A stretch of 64,000 bases of DNA from Chitinophaga jiangningensis (GTDB taxonomy: Bacteria > Bacteroidota > Bacteroidia > Chitinophagales > Chitinophagaceae). The stretch lies in NCBI RefSeq assembly GCF_900142605.1, contig NZ_FRBL01000008.1, positions 310,001 to 374,000 on the forward strand, given 5' to 3'. The translations under genes and the position numbers were made by a program. Under the pieces are notes generated by a model. That model worked only from the letters and a program-made list of their open reading frames with translations, did no database searches and was not told the DNA's origin. Below are positions 45,383-53,804 of the stretch, in pieces (the first letter of the stretch is position 1; each line of letters opens with the position of its first letter).

Positions 45383-45399
45383 ATTTAGGGCATAGTCTA

Positions 45400-47259
45400 T
45401 TATTTAACCTTAATCACTTTACATGTTTTTGTCCAGCCTCGTCCTTTAGCTTCCACCACATAAGTGCCCGGCTTTAAAGTAGCGCCCAGCGCCGATAAGT
45501 CAGCAGCATCAGGCCGTACTTTCAGTTCTCTTGTTTTACCTGCCGCATCGATAATGGCTATACGTTCTACCTTTTGTGTTTTATCCAGCTGTATGGCAAA
45601 TACATTATTGAAAGGATTAGGGTATACCTGTAAGGAATTTTCCGCTGTTAAAGCGGTTGTACTTAAAGTAGCAGGGGCCGCCAGGGTGGTTGCCGGCAGA
45701 GTTGCAAGCGTTATCGTCCATTGCTGATTGTTGCTGCTGCTAACGGCCCACTGTGCCAGATCGGCCCCATTGGCAGTTTGCCCCAGCCCATCGAGGTAAA
45801 GCCCTGTGGCACGATTTCTTAATTTAATGTAGCTGCCTGTGATTTCCAGCTTCCATTGCTGGTTATAACTGCTGCTGTTAGCCCACTGCCCGGCAATGGA
45901 GCCATTGGTAGTACGGCCCATGCCATCCAGATAAAGACCGGTAGCACGGTTTTTCAGTTTCACATAGCCATCGATGGATTCCACGGTCCATTGCTGCGCA
46001 TCCGTACCGCTGTATGCCCACTGACCAGCATTGGCGCCATTGGTGTTCCGGTACATCCCATCTGCCAACAGGCCGGTAGCACGATTGGACAAACGTATAT
46101 ACCCCGGCGTTATACCCGCACCCTGCATCATGGCGGAGATGGTGGTTTGATCCAGCACGGTGCCATTGCCGCGGTTAAACATTTGCATGTTAATGTCCCA
46201 CACATACGGGATAATGCCTTTTGCACGGGCAGACTGTGTGAAGTAACGATAAAAATACCAGCGGGAAGCATCATGCAGCGCCTGATCAGAAGGGGCACTC
46301 ACCGTTCGTTGTATGGCTGCAAACTCCCCTATTATTACCGGAATACCTTTGTCTACATATTTCGTCTTCATTCGGCCCAGCATATCCTCCACATAGGCCT
46401 CCTCGCCCCAGGTGGAATTGCGCGAAACATCCGTGGTGGAATGGTAGCCATTGCCCCAGTAATAGAACATCTTTCCCCATGATTCATCATTTGGCATCAG
46501 GGAAAACTGGTAAGGCTCATAGTAATGTACTTCCACCATCAATCTGTTGGCAATCGGATCTGTTGGAAGGGTATTCATGATCAAATCCGTTCTTTCGATG
46601 TTGGTGGAAGGCCCCTGCACAATCAGCGTACGGGAACTGTTGTTGCCACCGGTAGCCCTTACGGCATTTACAAACGTCTGATGGTACGACAACAACACGG
46701 CCATACCCGTGGCATCGCTTACTGCAGGTTCGTTTGCACTGGCAAACAACAGGTGATCATTGTAGTTTTTAAAATAATTCCCGATCTGTGTCCAGTAGTT
46801 TTGTTGTTTGGCATTAACCTGTGTTTGTGCGGCAGTAGTTACATTGTTTTCGAGCCAGCCATTGTCCCAGTGAATGTTGATGATAACATACAGGCTATCC
46901 TGGATGCAATAGTCTACCACCTGCTTTACGCGCGCCATCCAGGCCGCATCAATTACGCCGTTATTGCTGTGGCAATCCCAGGCTACCGGTAATCGTACGG
47001 TATTAAATCCGGCAGCTTTAACGGCGTCAATAGTGGTTTTGGTAGTGTAAGCACCACCCCAAACGGTTTCACCGCAAATGGCTTCAAGGGTGTTTCCCAG
47101 GTTCCAGCCTACTTTCATTTTGCCTGCAATCGTAGCGGCAGTAGGCAATTGGGCGGAAACAAAGTTGCAGGTAAGGAGCAATATCAACATCTGCAAATAA
47201 GTGCAGATGCGGCGTGCCCCCAGGGTTGTCAATAAGGACTTGAGTGTAAAACGTGGCAT
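45400..47259 (-). CDS. GH5 family endo-glycanase with RICIN-type module and T9SS signal
   Basis: Exported 619-residue modular enzyme. Signal peptide; GH5 barrel at about 45-365 with MKVGWNLGNTLEAICGETVW and catalytic glutamates E177 (ASANEPA, acid/base) and E312 (VIIGEFAAIQ, nucleophile); three RICIN/CBM13-like repeats at about 390-525 (each with KLKNRATGLYLDGMG-type and QWANSSSYNQQW-type segments); and a type IX secretion C-terminal domain at about 545-619 (LQVYPNPFNNVFAIQL, GTYVVEAKGRGWTKTCKVIK). It is the only product of its locus with a T9SS tag, so it likely acts outside the cell first. The frame opens at TTG; ATG 47259 lies 10 bp past GH39. Cellulase/xyloglucanase-like (GH5_4-like) activity is likely but not certain. 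Confidence 0.93.
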   Translation of the reverse strand: MPRFTLKSLLTTLGARRICTYLQMLILLLTCNFVSAQLPTAATIAGKMKVGWNLGNTLEAICGETVWGGAYTTKTTIDAVKAAGFNTVRLPVAWDCHSNNGVIDAAWMARVKQVVDYCIQDSLYVIINIHWDNGWLENNVTTAAQTQVNAKQQNYWTQIGNYFKNYNDHLLFASANEPAVSDATGMAVLLSYHQTFVNAVRATGGNNSSRTLIVQGPSTNIERTDLIMNTLPTDPIANRLMVEVHYYEPYQFSLMPNDESWGKMFYYWGNGYHSTTDVSRNSTWGEEAYVEDMLGRMKTKYVDKGIPVIIGEFAAIQRTVSAPSDQALHDASRWYFYRYFTQSARAKGIIPYVWDINMQMFNRGNGTVLDQTTISAMMQGAGITPGYIRLSNRATGLLADGMYRNTNGANAGQWAYSGTDAQQWTVESIDGYVKLKNRATGLYLDGMGRTTNGSIAGQWANSSSYNQQWKLEITGSYIKLRNRATGLYLDGLGQTANGADLAQWAVSSSNNQQWTITLATLPATTLAAPATLSTTALTAENSLQVYPNPFNNVFAIQLDKTQKVERIAIIDAAGKTRELKVRPDAADLSALGATLKPGTYVVEAKGRGWTKTCKVIKVK

Positions 47260-47269
47260 TTTAGTGAGA

Positions 47270-48850
47270 TTAGAGTTTAACAATATTTACCAGAAAGACA
47301 TCATTTTCGCGGATGTCAATTACTTCGGATAAAGGTGTGTTGGCTGAAATACTAATCATCTTTTTTAAAACGGGCGCCCCATCATTCTGGCGCTTAATTT
47401 GTTCCACCTGCTGTTTATTGAGATAATCCGGCTTGCCCAGGGAGAGATAAGTGGTATAGGCATCGTTGCAGCTATAGCCTACTTTATACAGCTCCAGCGC
47501 ATAATTGCCGGCAGGGATATTGGCAATTGTTAGCTCCACTTTTCCTTTTGATTTGGAAGGCAGATCGCGGATATAATATTTTTGATTGTGTACACTGTCG
47601 CCGGGATGTGTATTGGTGAAATCCCACAGTAACGCCTGTACGTTACCGCAACTATCGCTGCATACCCAGGATGCGGAATCTTTATTCACCAGCTCCGTAT
47701 TCCCCAGGCGGTTCAGCATCTGGTAAGCATAAAACACGGGCTTATTGATCCCCTGGGTGGTGAGCATGCCAAATCCACCGTGGAAAGGGGTATAACGGGG
47801 TCCCGGCTCTTCGAAAATATCCGTGAATACCCAGTATGACATAGAGTTAGCCGCATGGCCCGCCTGTTTTAATTTTTGCAATACATAGGCCGCTTCGTGA
47901 TAGCTGTCGTGTATCGGATCTGCAGGCGTATAGGAGGCACTCCATTCGGTGTAATGCAGTTCGAGGCCGGGGATTTTGGAGGTTGCAATTTCTGCGCGCG
48001 ACTGTATCACCTCCCCGCTCACACTCATCGGATTTTTATCCAGCACGGTACCACCCTGCCCAAACTCGTCCAGGTAGCCCTGCTTTACGCCATAGGCATG
48101 GGTGCTGATGAAGTCGATGGGCACCTGGTTTTTATAACAATAGTCAATCATCTCCGGTTCCCATGCGGCACCGGCGGTACCGGGGCCGCCTACACGATAA
48201 TTTTTATTTACTGACCTGATGGCTTTTGCGGCATAGGTATAGAGCTTAAAATAATCAGCCTGACTGCCGGCCCAGAAGCCATCGAGGTTAGGTTCATTCC
48301 ACACTTCGAAGTACCAGCTTTTCACTTCTTCTTCGCCATAGCGCTCCGTGAAATGCTGCACCAGCTGTTTAACCAGCATACCCCATTTATCGTAATCATT
48401 GGGCGGCGTTACATTCCCTCTCCACCAAAAAATGGTTTTAGTACCACTGGCCAGTTGTGAAGGCATAAAGCCCAGTTCCACAAATGGTTTCATGCCAATA
48501 CTGTGAAGGAAATCGAACAGCACGTCCACGTACATGAAGTTGAGTCGCGGATTACCTTTGCTATCCTGTGTATACACCGCCATTTCATCCCCCAGCAGTC
48601 CGTGCATGCGGATATACCGGAAGCCGCACTCCTTCCTTACATAGGCCAGCTGCTGCTGCCAGTCGGCCCGCAGCCCTTCTGCAGCCCGGCCGGCACCTAC
48701 ACAGGCATTGAACATTTTATTCAGCGTTCCTGCCTGCTGGTTGAAATCCACGCTTATTGTCCTTACTGCCTTTTTGCTTTGCGCATGGCTGGTTGCTGTA
48801 AACGCCATTAATACCAACATCAACCGCCAGCCACCTTTTCTTTGCTTCAT
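47270..48850 (-). CDS. GH39 family glycosidase (beta-xylosidase-like)
   Basis: Exported 526-residue enzyme. Signal peptide to ATSHAQ; a (beta/alpha)8 barrel with ECGFRYIRMHGLLGDEMAVY and acid/base Glu in VWNEPNLDGFW; the nucleophile Glu in LELHYTEWSASY; and a C-terminal beta-sandwich. GH39 members act on beta-xylosides or related sugars. It lies 10 bp before GH5 and 21 bp after GH42, in the HTCS-linked operon. Confidence 0.92.
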   Translation of the reverse strand: MKQRKGGWRLMLVLMAFTATSHAQSKKAVRTISVDFNQQAGTLNKMFNACVGAGRAAEGLRADWQQQLAYVRKECGFRYIRMHGLLGDEMAVYTQDSKGNPRLNFMYVDVLFDFLHSIGMKPFVELGFMPSQLASGTKTIFWWRGNVTPPNDYDKWGMLVKQLVQHFTERYGEEEVKSWYFEVWNEPNLDGFWAGSQADYFKLYTYAAKAIRSVNKNYRVGGPGTAGAAWEPEMIDYCYKNQVPIDFISTHAYGVKQGYLDEFGQGGTVLDKNPMSVSGEVIQSRAEIATSKIPGLELHYTEWSASYTPADPIHDSYHEAAYVLQKLKQAGHAANSMSYWVFTDIFEEPGPRYTPFHGGFGMLTTQGINKPVFYAYQMLNRLGNTELVNKDSASWVCSDSCGNVQALLWDFTNTHPGDSVHNQKYYIRDLPSKSKGKVELTIANIPAGNYALELYKVGYSCNDAYTTYLSLGKPDYLNKQQVEQIKRQNDGAPVLKKMISISANTPLSEVIDIRENDVFLVNIVKL

Positions 48851-48871
48851 TGATTACTATTTTTTATTTGC

Positions 48872-50959
48872 TTATTCTTTCCATACCAATACACCGCCGG
48901 GGCTAATCTGCTGCGTCCCTACCAGCACCTGTGCATTGCCGTGCACCGGCATGCTGTAAGTATCTGATGAATAATTGACGGCGATATACAAACCATCGCG
49001 CCAGTAAACGAATATGCCCGGCGGGTAATTTGCCGGAGCAGCGCCGGCAGCTGTATATACCTCCCTCAGCACGTCTGTTTCCAGCCTGGCATCATCCGTA
49101 TCCACACCAATATAGGTAACGGCACCTTTACCCAGCTTGCGTTGCACTACCGCTGCCCTGCCTTTATAAAACTGGTTATCGTAAGCTGCCAGTACGGTCG
49201 TATTGGCGGCTGGCTGCAACAGATCGCTCCAGTTGTTCCAAGCATATTGCTCCCCTTTCATTAACACATTCCCTTTGTAATGATCGGGCAGCATATCATA
49301 TGCACTGATTGCTGCACCAATGAGTTTTGTGAGCGGAGCTGCCCAGCCGGCTTCCCAGAGGTGTCCCTGGCGGTTTTTGGCGGCAGTGCGACAGGTGATC
49401 ACCAGTTGCCCACCGTTACGGGCATACGCTTCCCACTTTTGAACTAGTTGCTCATCTGCCAGTTCATAGGCGGGTACAATGAGGAATTTGTATTTCGACC
49501 AGTCGGCATTTTCTGCTACCACTTCTACCGGGGCGCCAAACGACTTCGCGATCTGCATGAATTTAACCGGGTAATTCCAGGTGTCCCACTGCCGCGTTTG
49601 TTGCTGCTGACTCAGCGTCCAGTAATTTTCCAGGTTCCATAAAACTGCGGTGGAGCGGGCATTTAATGGCGCCGGCATGGCAGCAGCCGTATCGGCGTAT
49701 TTGCGCAGCTTTTGTATCTCTCCCATAAACTGTATATAATCCACTCCCCCCTGCGATGGCGTAACACCATCCGTTTGCATTATGGCACCGTGGTATTGCT
49801 CCGCACTATAATTGATCTGACGGTAACGATAAGAGCTGGCAAGCCGGCCGCCGGCCGCAAAACAATGGTACAACCACATACGCACTGTGCCTGGCAGCAA
49901 CAGGGGGTTATAGTTACCCCAGTTCACCGGCCCCGGCTGAATTTCCATGACACCACTCACCCCTCCCACTGATTTAAAATATTCCGATGCAAACAGGATC
50001 ACCTGGCTGTTGCCCAGCCGGAATCCGGATTCACCAATGTTGCTGCTGCCACCGTTGGGATAGGCAGTATAGGTAGCGAAATCAAGCAGCTTCGTACGCC
50101 TTGGATCCGCACCGGGAGATACCGCGGTGTAATTGGTAGTGATGAATTGTGTTGCAGCAATATTACTTCTTAATAACTGCGCCTGGAAGTCGAGAAATGC
50201 TGCCTGTGCATCCGCGGCATAGCGTTTAAAATCCAGCACTGCATGCGGGTTACTTCCCCACCAGCCTACCAGGTTTACATTTGGAATAATAATCTGGTCA
50301 AAGCTGCTGTACCATTGGCTCCAGAAAGCAGTGCCCCAGGCGGCATTGAGGGAATCAACAGACTGATATTTAGCTTTCAGCCACTGCCGGAAGGCTTCCT
50401 GTGAAGCCGGACTAAAATCCGGTTTTGCATCCGGTTCATTATCCAGCTGCCAGCCGATAACACTTTGGCGTTTACCATAGCGTTTAGCCATTTCCGTTAC
50501 AATGCGTGTAACGTATTTCCGGTAGGTGGTGTCTACAATAGAACCGAGTCCGCGGGTACCGTGTTCCCCACGGATATACTGGCTGTTCATGATAAAAGTT
50601 TCCGGGTAACGGATACGCATCCACGCAGGTGTAGTGGCCGATGGTGTACACATCAGTACTTTCAGGTGATACTTTTCACAGAGGTCCACCACCTTGTCCA
50701 GCCACGCAAAATTGAATTGCCCTTCTTCCGGCTCCATCCTGAACCACGCAAATTCCGCGAGGTGTACAAATTCGAAACCCATTGCTGCGATACGCCGGAT
50801 GTCCCGCTCCCAGAGTTTTTCGTCCCAATGTTCCGGGTAATAATACACCCCGGTTGTAGTCAGGTCTTTTGCAGGAAAGAACGGCTTTCCCTGCTGTGCT
50901 GCAACGCGCAATGCCGGCAACAAAAAAGGCAGTATCAGCAGCAGAATACTTTTTCTCAT
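48872..50959 (-). CDS. GH42 family beta-galactosidase
   Basis: 695-residue exported enzyme with the full three-domain GH42 form. Signal peptide to RVAAQQ; barrel with TTGVYYYPEHWDEKLWERDI and LAEFAWFRMEPEEGQFNFAW; acid/base Glu in GWQLDNEPD; nucleophile Glu in VMEIQPGPVNWGNYN; trimerisation domain and small C-terminal beta domain. It would remove terminal beta-galactose from the imported oligosaccharide. A hairpin at 50973-51001 separates it from the binding-protein gene, yet it is in the same direction and spacing suggests partial read-through. Confidence 0.93.
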   Translation of the reverse strand: MRKSILLLILPFLLPALRVAAQQGKPFFPAKDLTTTGVYYYPEHWDEKLWERDIRRIAAMGFEFVHLAEFAWFRMEPEEGQFNFAWLDKVVDLCEKYHLKVLMCTPSATTPAWMRIRYPETFIMNSQYIRGEHGTRGLGSIVDTTYRKYVTRIVTEMAKRYGKRQSVIGWQLDNEPDAKPDFSPASQEAFRQWLKAKYQSVDSLNAAWGTAFWSQWYSSFDQIIIPNVNLVGWWGSNPHAVLDFKRYAADAQAAFLDFQAQLLRSNIAATQFITTNYTAVSPGADPRRTKLLDFATYTAYPNGGSSNIGESGFRLGNSQVILFASEYFKSVGGVSGVMEIQPGPVNWGNYNPLLLPGTVRMWLYHCFAAGGRLASSYRYRQINYSAEQYHGAIMQTDGVTPSQGGVDYIQFMGEIQKLRKYADTAAAMPAPLNARSTAVLWNLENYWTLSQQQQTRQWDTWNYPVKFMQIAKSFGAPVEVVAENADWSKYKFLIVPAYELADEQLVQKWEAYARNGGQLVITCRTAAKNRQGHLWEAGWAAPLTKLIGAAISAYDMLPDHYKGNVLMKGEQYAWNNWSDLLQPAANTTVLAAYDNQFYKGRAAVVQRKLGKGAVTYIGVDTDDARLETDVLREVYTAAGAAPANYPPGIFVYWRDGLYIAVNYSSDTYSMPVHGNAQVLVGTQQISPGGVLVWKE

Positions 50960-50972
50960 ACTTTGTTTTGAA

Positions 50973-51001
50973 ATAAGTGATGCTATTACAGCATCACTTA
51001 T
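50973..51001 (-). terminator. Hairpin after the surface glycan-binding protein gene
   Basis: Perfect 12-bp arms ATAAGTGATGCT / AGCATCACTTAT with loop ATTAC, 4 bp past the stop at 51005, followed on the minus strand by TTC and AAAACAAAG, without a T-run. Probably a stability hairpin or partial terminator that separates highly expressed SusCD-SGBP mRNA from the enzyme genes. Confidence 0.55.
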
Positions 51002-51004
51002 CTG

Positions 51005-52204
51005 CTATTTTATTTTTACAATTCGAATGTTATCAATAGCGGCATAGAACCCTGTAGGAGTAGCTGATGACGCAAAGTTGGCCGTTTGAATATGAATGGA
51101 ACCTTTGGCTTCACTGCCTGCCACTGCGGTTAGGTCGGCTGCACTGGTACCTTTACCATCATTGGTACGGAAGCTCGTAAATGGAATGGTAACCGTGCGC
51201 CAGCCATTGGCAGCATAGCTCGCGGTAGCGCCATCGGCCTGGAGCCACGGCTCATAACGTGCCAGGTAAGCGCGGTCATAATTACGGATCACGTATACGG
51301 ATGTACCATTCCAGGCTCCTTTCACATTGATTTCGAATTTCACGGCATAGCCATCCACAGCAGCCTGCAGGCTATCCACCGGCAACCATTGCACTTCATT
51401 GGTATTGATGCTTCGCTGGTTGCCCCACCAGGTACCATCTCCGCCCGGCAGCACCTCATTTTTGAGGATGGCATACGAGCCATGACCACCGGGAAAATCA
51501 GCACCGCTGCTTTCCAGATTGGTGCCCCAGCTGAATGGATTCACTCCGTCAAAATCGCAAAGCATACCGGTGGTGAGGTCGTGTACTTTATAGACTGTAG
51601 AATCAGCGCCCGATTTCGTCACCACCTTCACAATGCCGCCGGCAGTCAAATGCGGTTGTATAAATCCAATGGCAGTACCATCGGTGTTCGCTGCGAATTT
51701 TTCCAGCTTCACACCAGCAAATGATAATTCCTGCACAAAGAAGAGATTAGTGCCGTATATGTATACGGAATCGCCATCCTGCGCGTTTTCATTCGAAACA
51801 CCGGTGATAGCAGGCGGTGGCGCAGCGATGTTGAATGTAAACGAGGTGGACCCGTGTGTAGTTACCATCTGGATTACATTCAGCTGTTCTGCAGGAACAG
51901 TGGGAAATGGAATTACCGCAGGCACCTGCACTACGGCACTGGTATCTGAAAACATTTGTCCTTTAAAGGTGGCAGCAACACCATTGAAGGTGATGGCCAC
52001 CACATCTTCAAAATGCTGCCCTATCAGCACTACCCACTGCCCCGGAATCACTGCCTGCGCCAGGGTATCGTTAGGAGTAGCGGCATAATTGCGCACATGC
52101 GTGATTACCGGGCCGGCTCCTGAATTTTCTTTTTTACAGGCCATCATTGCGCAGATAAACAACAGGAAGAGGCCGGCCATTATATTTGAAGCTGATTTTT
52201 TCAC
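51005..52204 (-). CDS. Surface glycan-binding lipoprotein with IPT/TIG domains
   Basis: 399-residue lipoprotein (lipobox AMMA-C near residue 23) with two IPT/TIG domains at about 30-205 (AQAVIPGQWVVLIGQHFEDV, AITGVSNENAQDGDSVYIYG) and a C-terminal beta-sandwich ending FYAAIDNIRIVKIK that resembles the glycan-binding domain of SGBP-B proteins. It would sit at the surface next to SusCD and bind the polysaccharide. Start GTG at 52204; ATG further in would cut into the signal peptide. It is 19 bp past SusD. Confidence 0.9.
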   Translation of the reverse strand: MKKSASNIMAGLFLLFICAMMACKKENSGAGPVITHVRNYAATPNDTLAQAVIPGQWVVLIGQHFEDVVAITFNGVAATFKGQMFSDTSAVVQVPAVIPFPTVPAEQLNVIQMVTTHGSTSFTFNIAAPPPAITGVSNENAQDGDSVYIYGTNLFFVQELSFAGVKLEKFAANTDGTAIGFIQPHLTAGGIVKVVTKSGADSTVYKVHDLTTGMLCDFDGVNPFSWGTNLESSGADFPGGHGSYAILKNEVLPGGDGTWWGNQRSINTNEVQWLPVDSLQAAVDGYAVKFEINVKGAWNGTSVYVIRNYDRAYLARYEPWLQADGATASYAANGWRTVTIPFTSFRTNDGKGTSAADLTAVAGSEAKGSIHIQTANFASSATPTGFYAAIDNIRIVKIK

Positions 52205-52223
52205 GGTAGATGATTTTTTGGGC

Positions 52224-53798
52224 TTAGAAAAAAGACACCGGCGGCTCCAGTAATTTCGGGTTAGCAGTAGCCTCGGTAGAAGGGATTGGGAAAGTAAAAC
52301 TTTGAATGGTAGCAGGTGTAATAACCCCGTAAGGATCCGATGGTGTAATTACACCACTTGTGTAAGTAAAGGTGACCCGCTCTTCTCCGTTCAGCTTGCC
52401 GATGGCTTTGGAAGGATTGTAGTAGGATAGTCGCACTAAATCAGTCCAGTACTGCCCTTCTGCTGCCAGTTCAAGCCTACGTTCAATCAGGATGGAATCT
52501 GCATCCAGCATAGGTGCCGGCAGCATACCTGCCCTGGAACGCACTTTGTTGAAATACAGCAACGCATCTGCATCTGTAGTGCTGGCATGATTGCCGAGCA
52601 GCGCCTCTGCATATACGAGGTATACATCCGCCAGTCTTAACAGGGCATTATGTTCCGTGGAGGAAGTCTGCGTCATGGTTGGCGCATTATTATCCTTATT
52701 GGTACCGATGATATGTTTTTTCAATCCACAGCTACCGGTGTATTTAAAGCCACCACCAGCAGCATTCAGCTCAGGATAATAATCCCCGTTCAGCATAAAG
52801 GTGGCTTTGCGGCGGATGGAATCTTTGGTAGCATACAGTTTAATCAGGTCCACGGTAGGACCAATTACAAACCAGCCACCCTGACCGTTGGCAGATATCT
52901 CCGGACCTGCGGTAGTATAGATCTGCAACATATTTCCTTCCAGCCAGGAGCCGCCTGCCGCCCATTGCAGGGCAAACAGCGATTCGGGATTATCGTTGAA
53001 TTGGGTTTTGAATAAATCGGCGTAGTTAGGCAACAATGCCAGCCCGCTTTTCTTACAAACGTTTCCGGCATATTTAGCTGCACTGTCCAGCAAAGCCTGG
53101 TTGCGGTTGCCTGATTGGCCATAACCAGCAAAAGTGAGGTATACTTTACCCAGCATCCCCTGGGCTGACCAGGTGGTGAGTCGCCCGGCCACATCGGCCG
53201 CCGGCAGATTTGCTGCCGCAAAGCTGAGATCATTGATGGCAAATTTGTAGACATCTTCCGTTTTCACCCGATTCACCAACGGTGAGGTGACCAGCTTGCT
53301 GTTATCTTCTATCACCGGTACGGCGCCCCAGTGTACGGCCAGGTTGTAGTAAGCATAGCCGCGGATAAAGTGCGCTTCAGCCAGAGCTGCATTTTTATTC
53401 AGCGCAGGAATGGAATCCGGCGCCTTTTCCGTGATGGCTTTGATAGTAATATTGCACTGCGCAATAATGTTATACATGGCCTTCCAGTTGGCTACCATGA
53501 TACTATTTTGGCCGGTAACGCTGAAGGTATTCAATTGCACCGCATCCCCCCAGTAGCCGAGTGCCATGTTACCACTCAGTACATCACCTACCGGCATGTA
53601 GCAGGTATAGTTCCAGTCGCCCCAGGGTGAACCGCCGTAAAGCGCTGCTGTAGCCAGCCGGAGATCGGTGGTGGACTTATAAAAGTTTTCGGCGCTGATC
53701 TGCGACAGCGGCGGACGGTCCAGGAAATTGCGGGAACATCCTGTGAGCAGTACGATGGCTATTAACTGACAGCAAAATATTTTTATTACAGATTTCAT
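52224..53798 (-). CDS. SusD/RagB family nutrient-binding lipoprotein
   Basis: 524-residue surface lipoprotein. Lipobox LLTG-C near residue 21, then SRNFLDRPPLSQISAENFYK. Helical core with AHFIRGYAYYNLAVHWGAVP and C-terminal LLRLADVYLVYAEALLGNHA and IERRLELAAEGQYWTDLVRL. Partner of the SusC gene 6 bp upstream; the HTCS-linked locus. Confidence 0.95.
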   Translation of the reverse strand: MKSVIKIFCCQLIAIVLLTGCSRNFLDRPPLSQISAENFYKSTTDLRLATAALYGGSPWGDWNYTCYMPVGDVLSGNMALGYWGDAVQLNTFSVTGQNSIMVANWKAMYNIIAQCNITIKAITEKAPDSIPALNKNAALAEAHFIRGYAYYNLAVHWGAVPVIEDNSKLVTSPLVNRVKTEDVYKFAINDLSFAAANLPAADVAGRLTTWSAQGMLGKVYLTFAGYGQSGNRNQALLDSAAKYAGNVCKKSGLALLPNYADLFKTQFNDNPESLFALQWAAGGSWLEGNMLQIYTTAGPEISANGQGGWFVIGPTVDLIKLYATKDSIRRKATFMLNGDYYPELNAAGGGFKYTGSCGLKKHIIGTNKDNNAPTMTQTSSTEHNALLRLADVYLVYAEALLGNHASTTDADALLYFNKVRSRAGMLPAPMLDADSILIERRLELAAEGQYWTDLVRLSYYNPSKAIGKLNGEERVTFTYTSGVITPSDPYGVITPATIQSFTFPIPSTEATANPKLLEPPVSFF

Positions 53799-53804
53799 AG
53801 TAAT

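Noticed and set aside
45750..46090. DNA repeat or mobile element in the GH5 gene
   Set aside because: The repetition is explained by three RICIN-like protein modules in frame.
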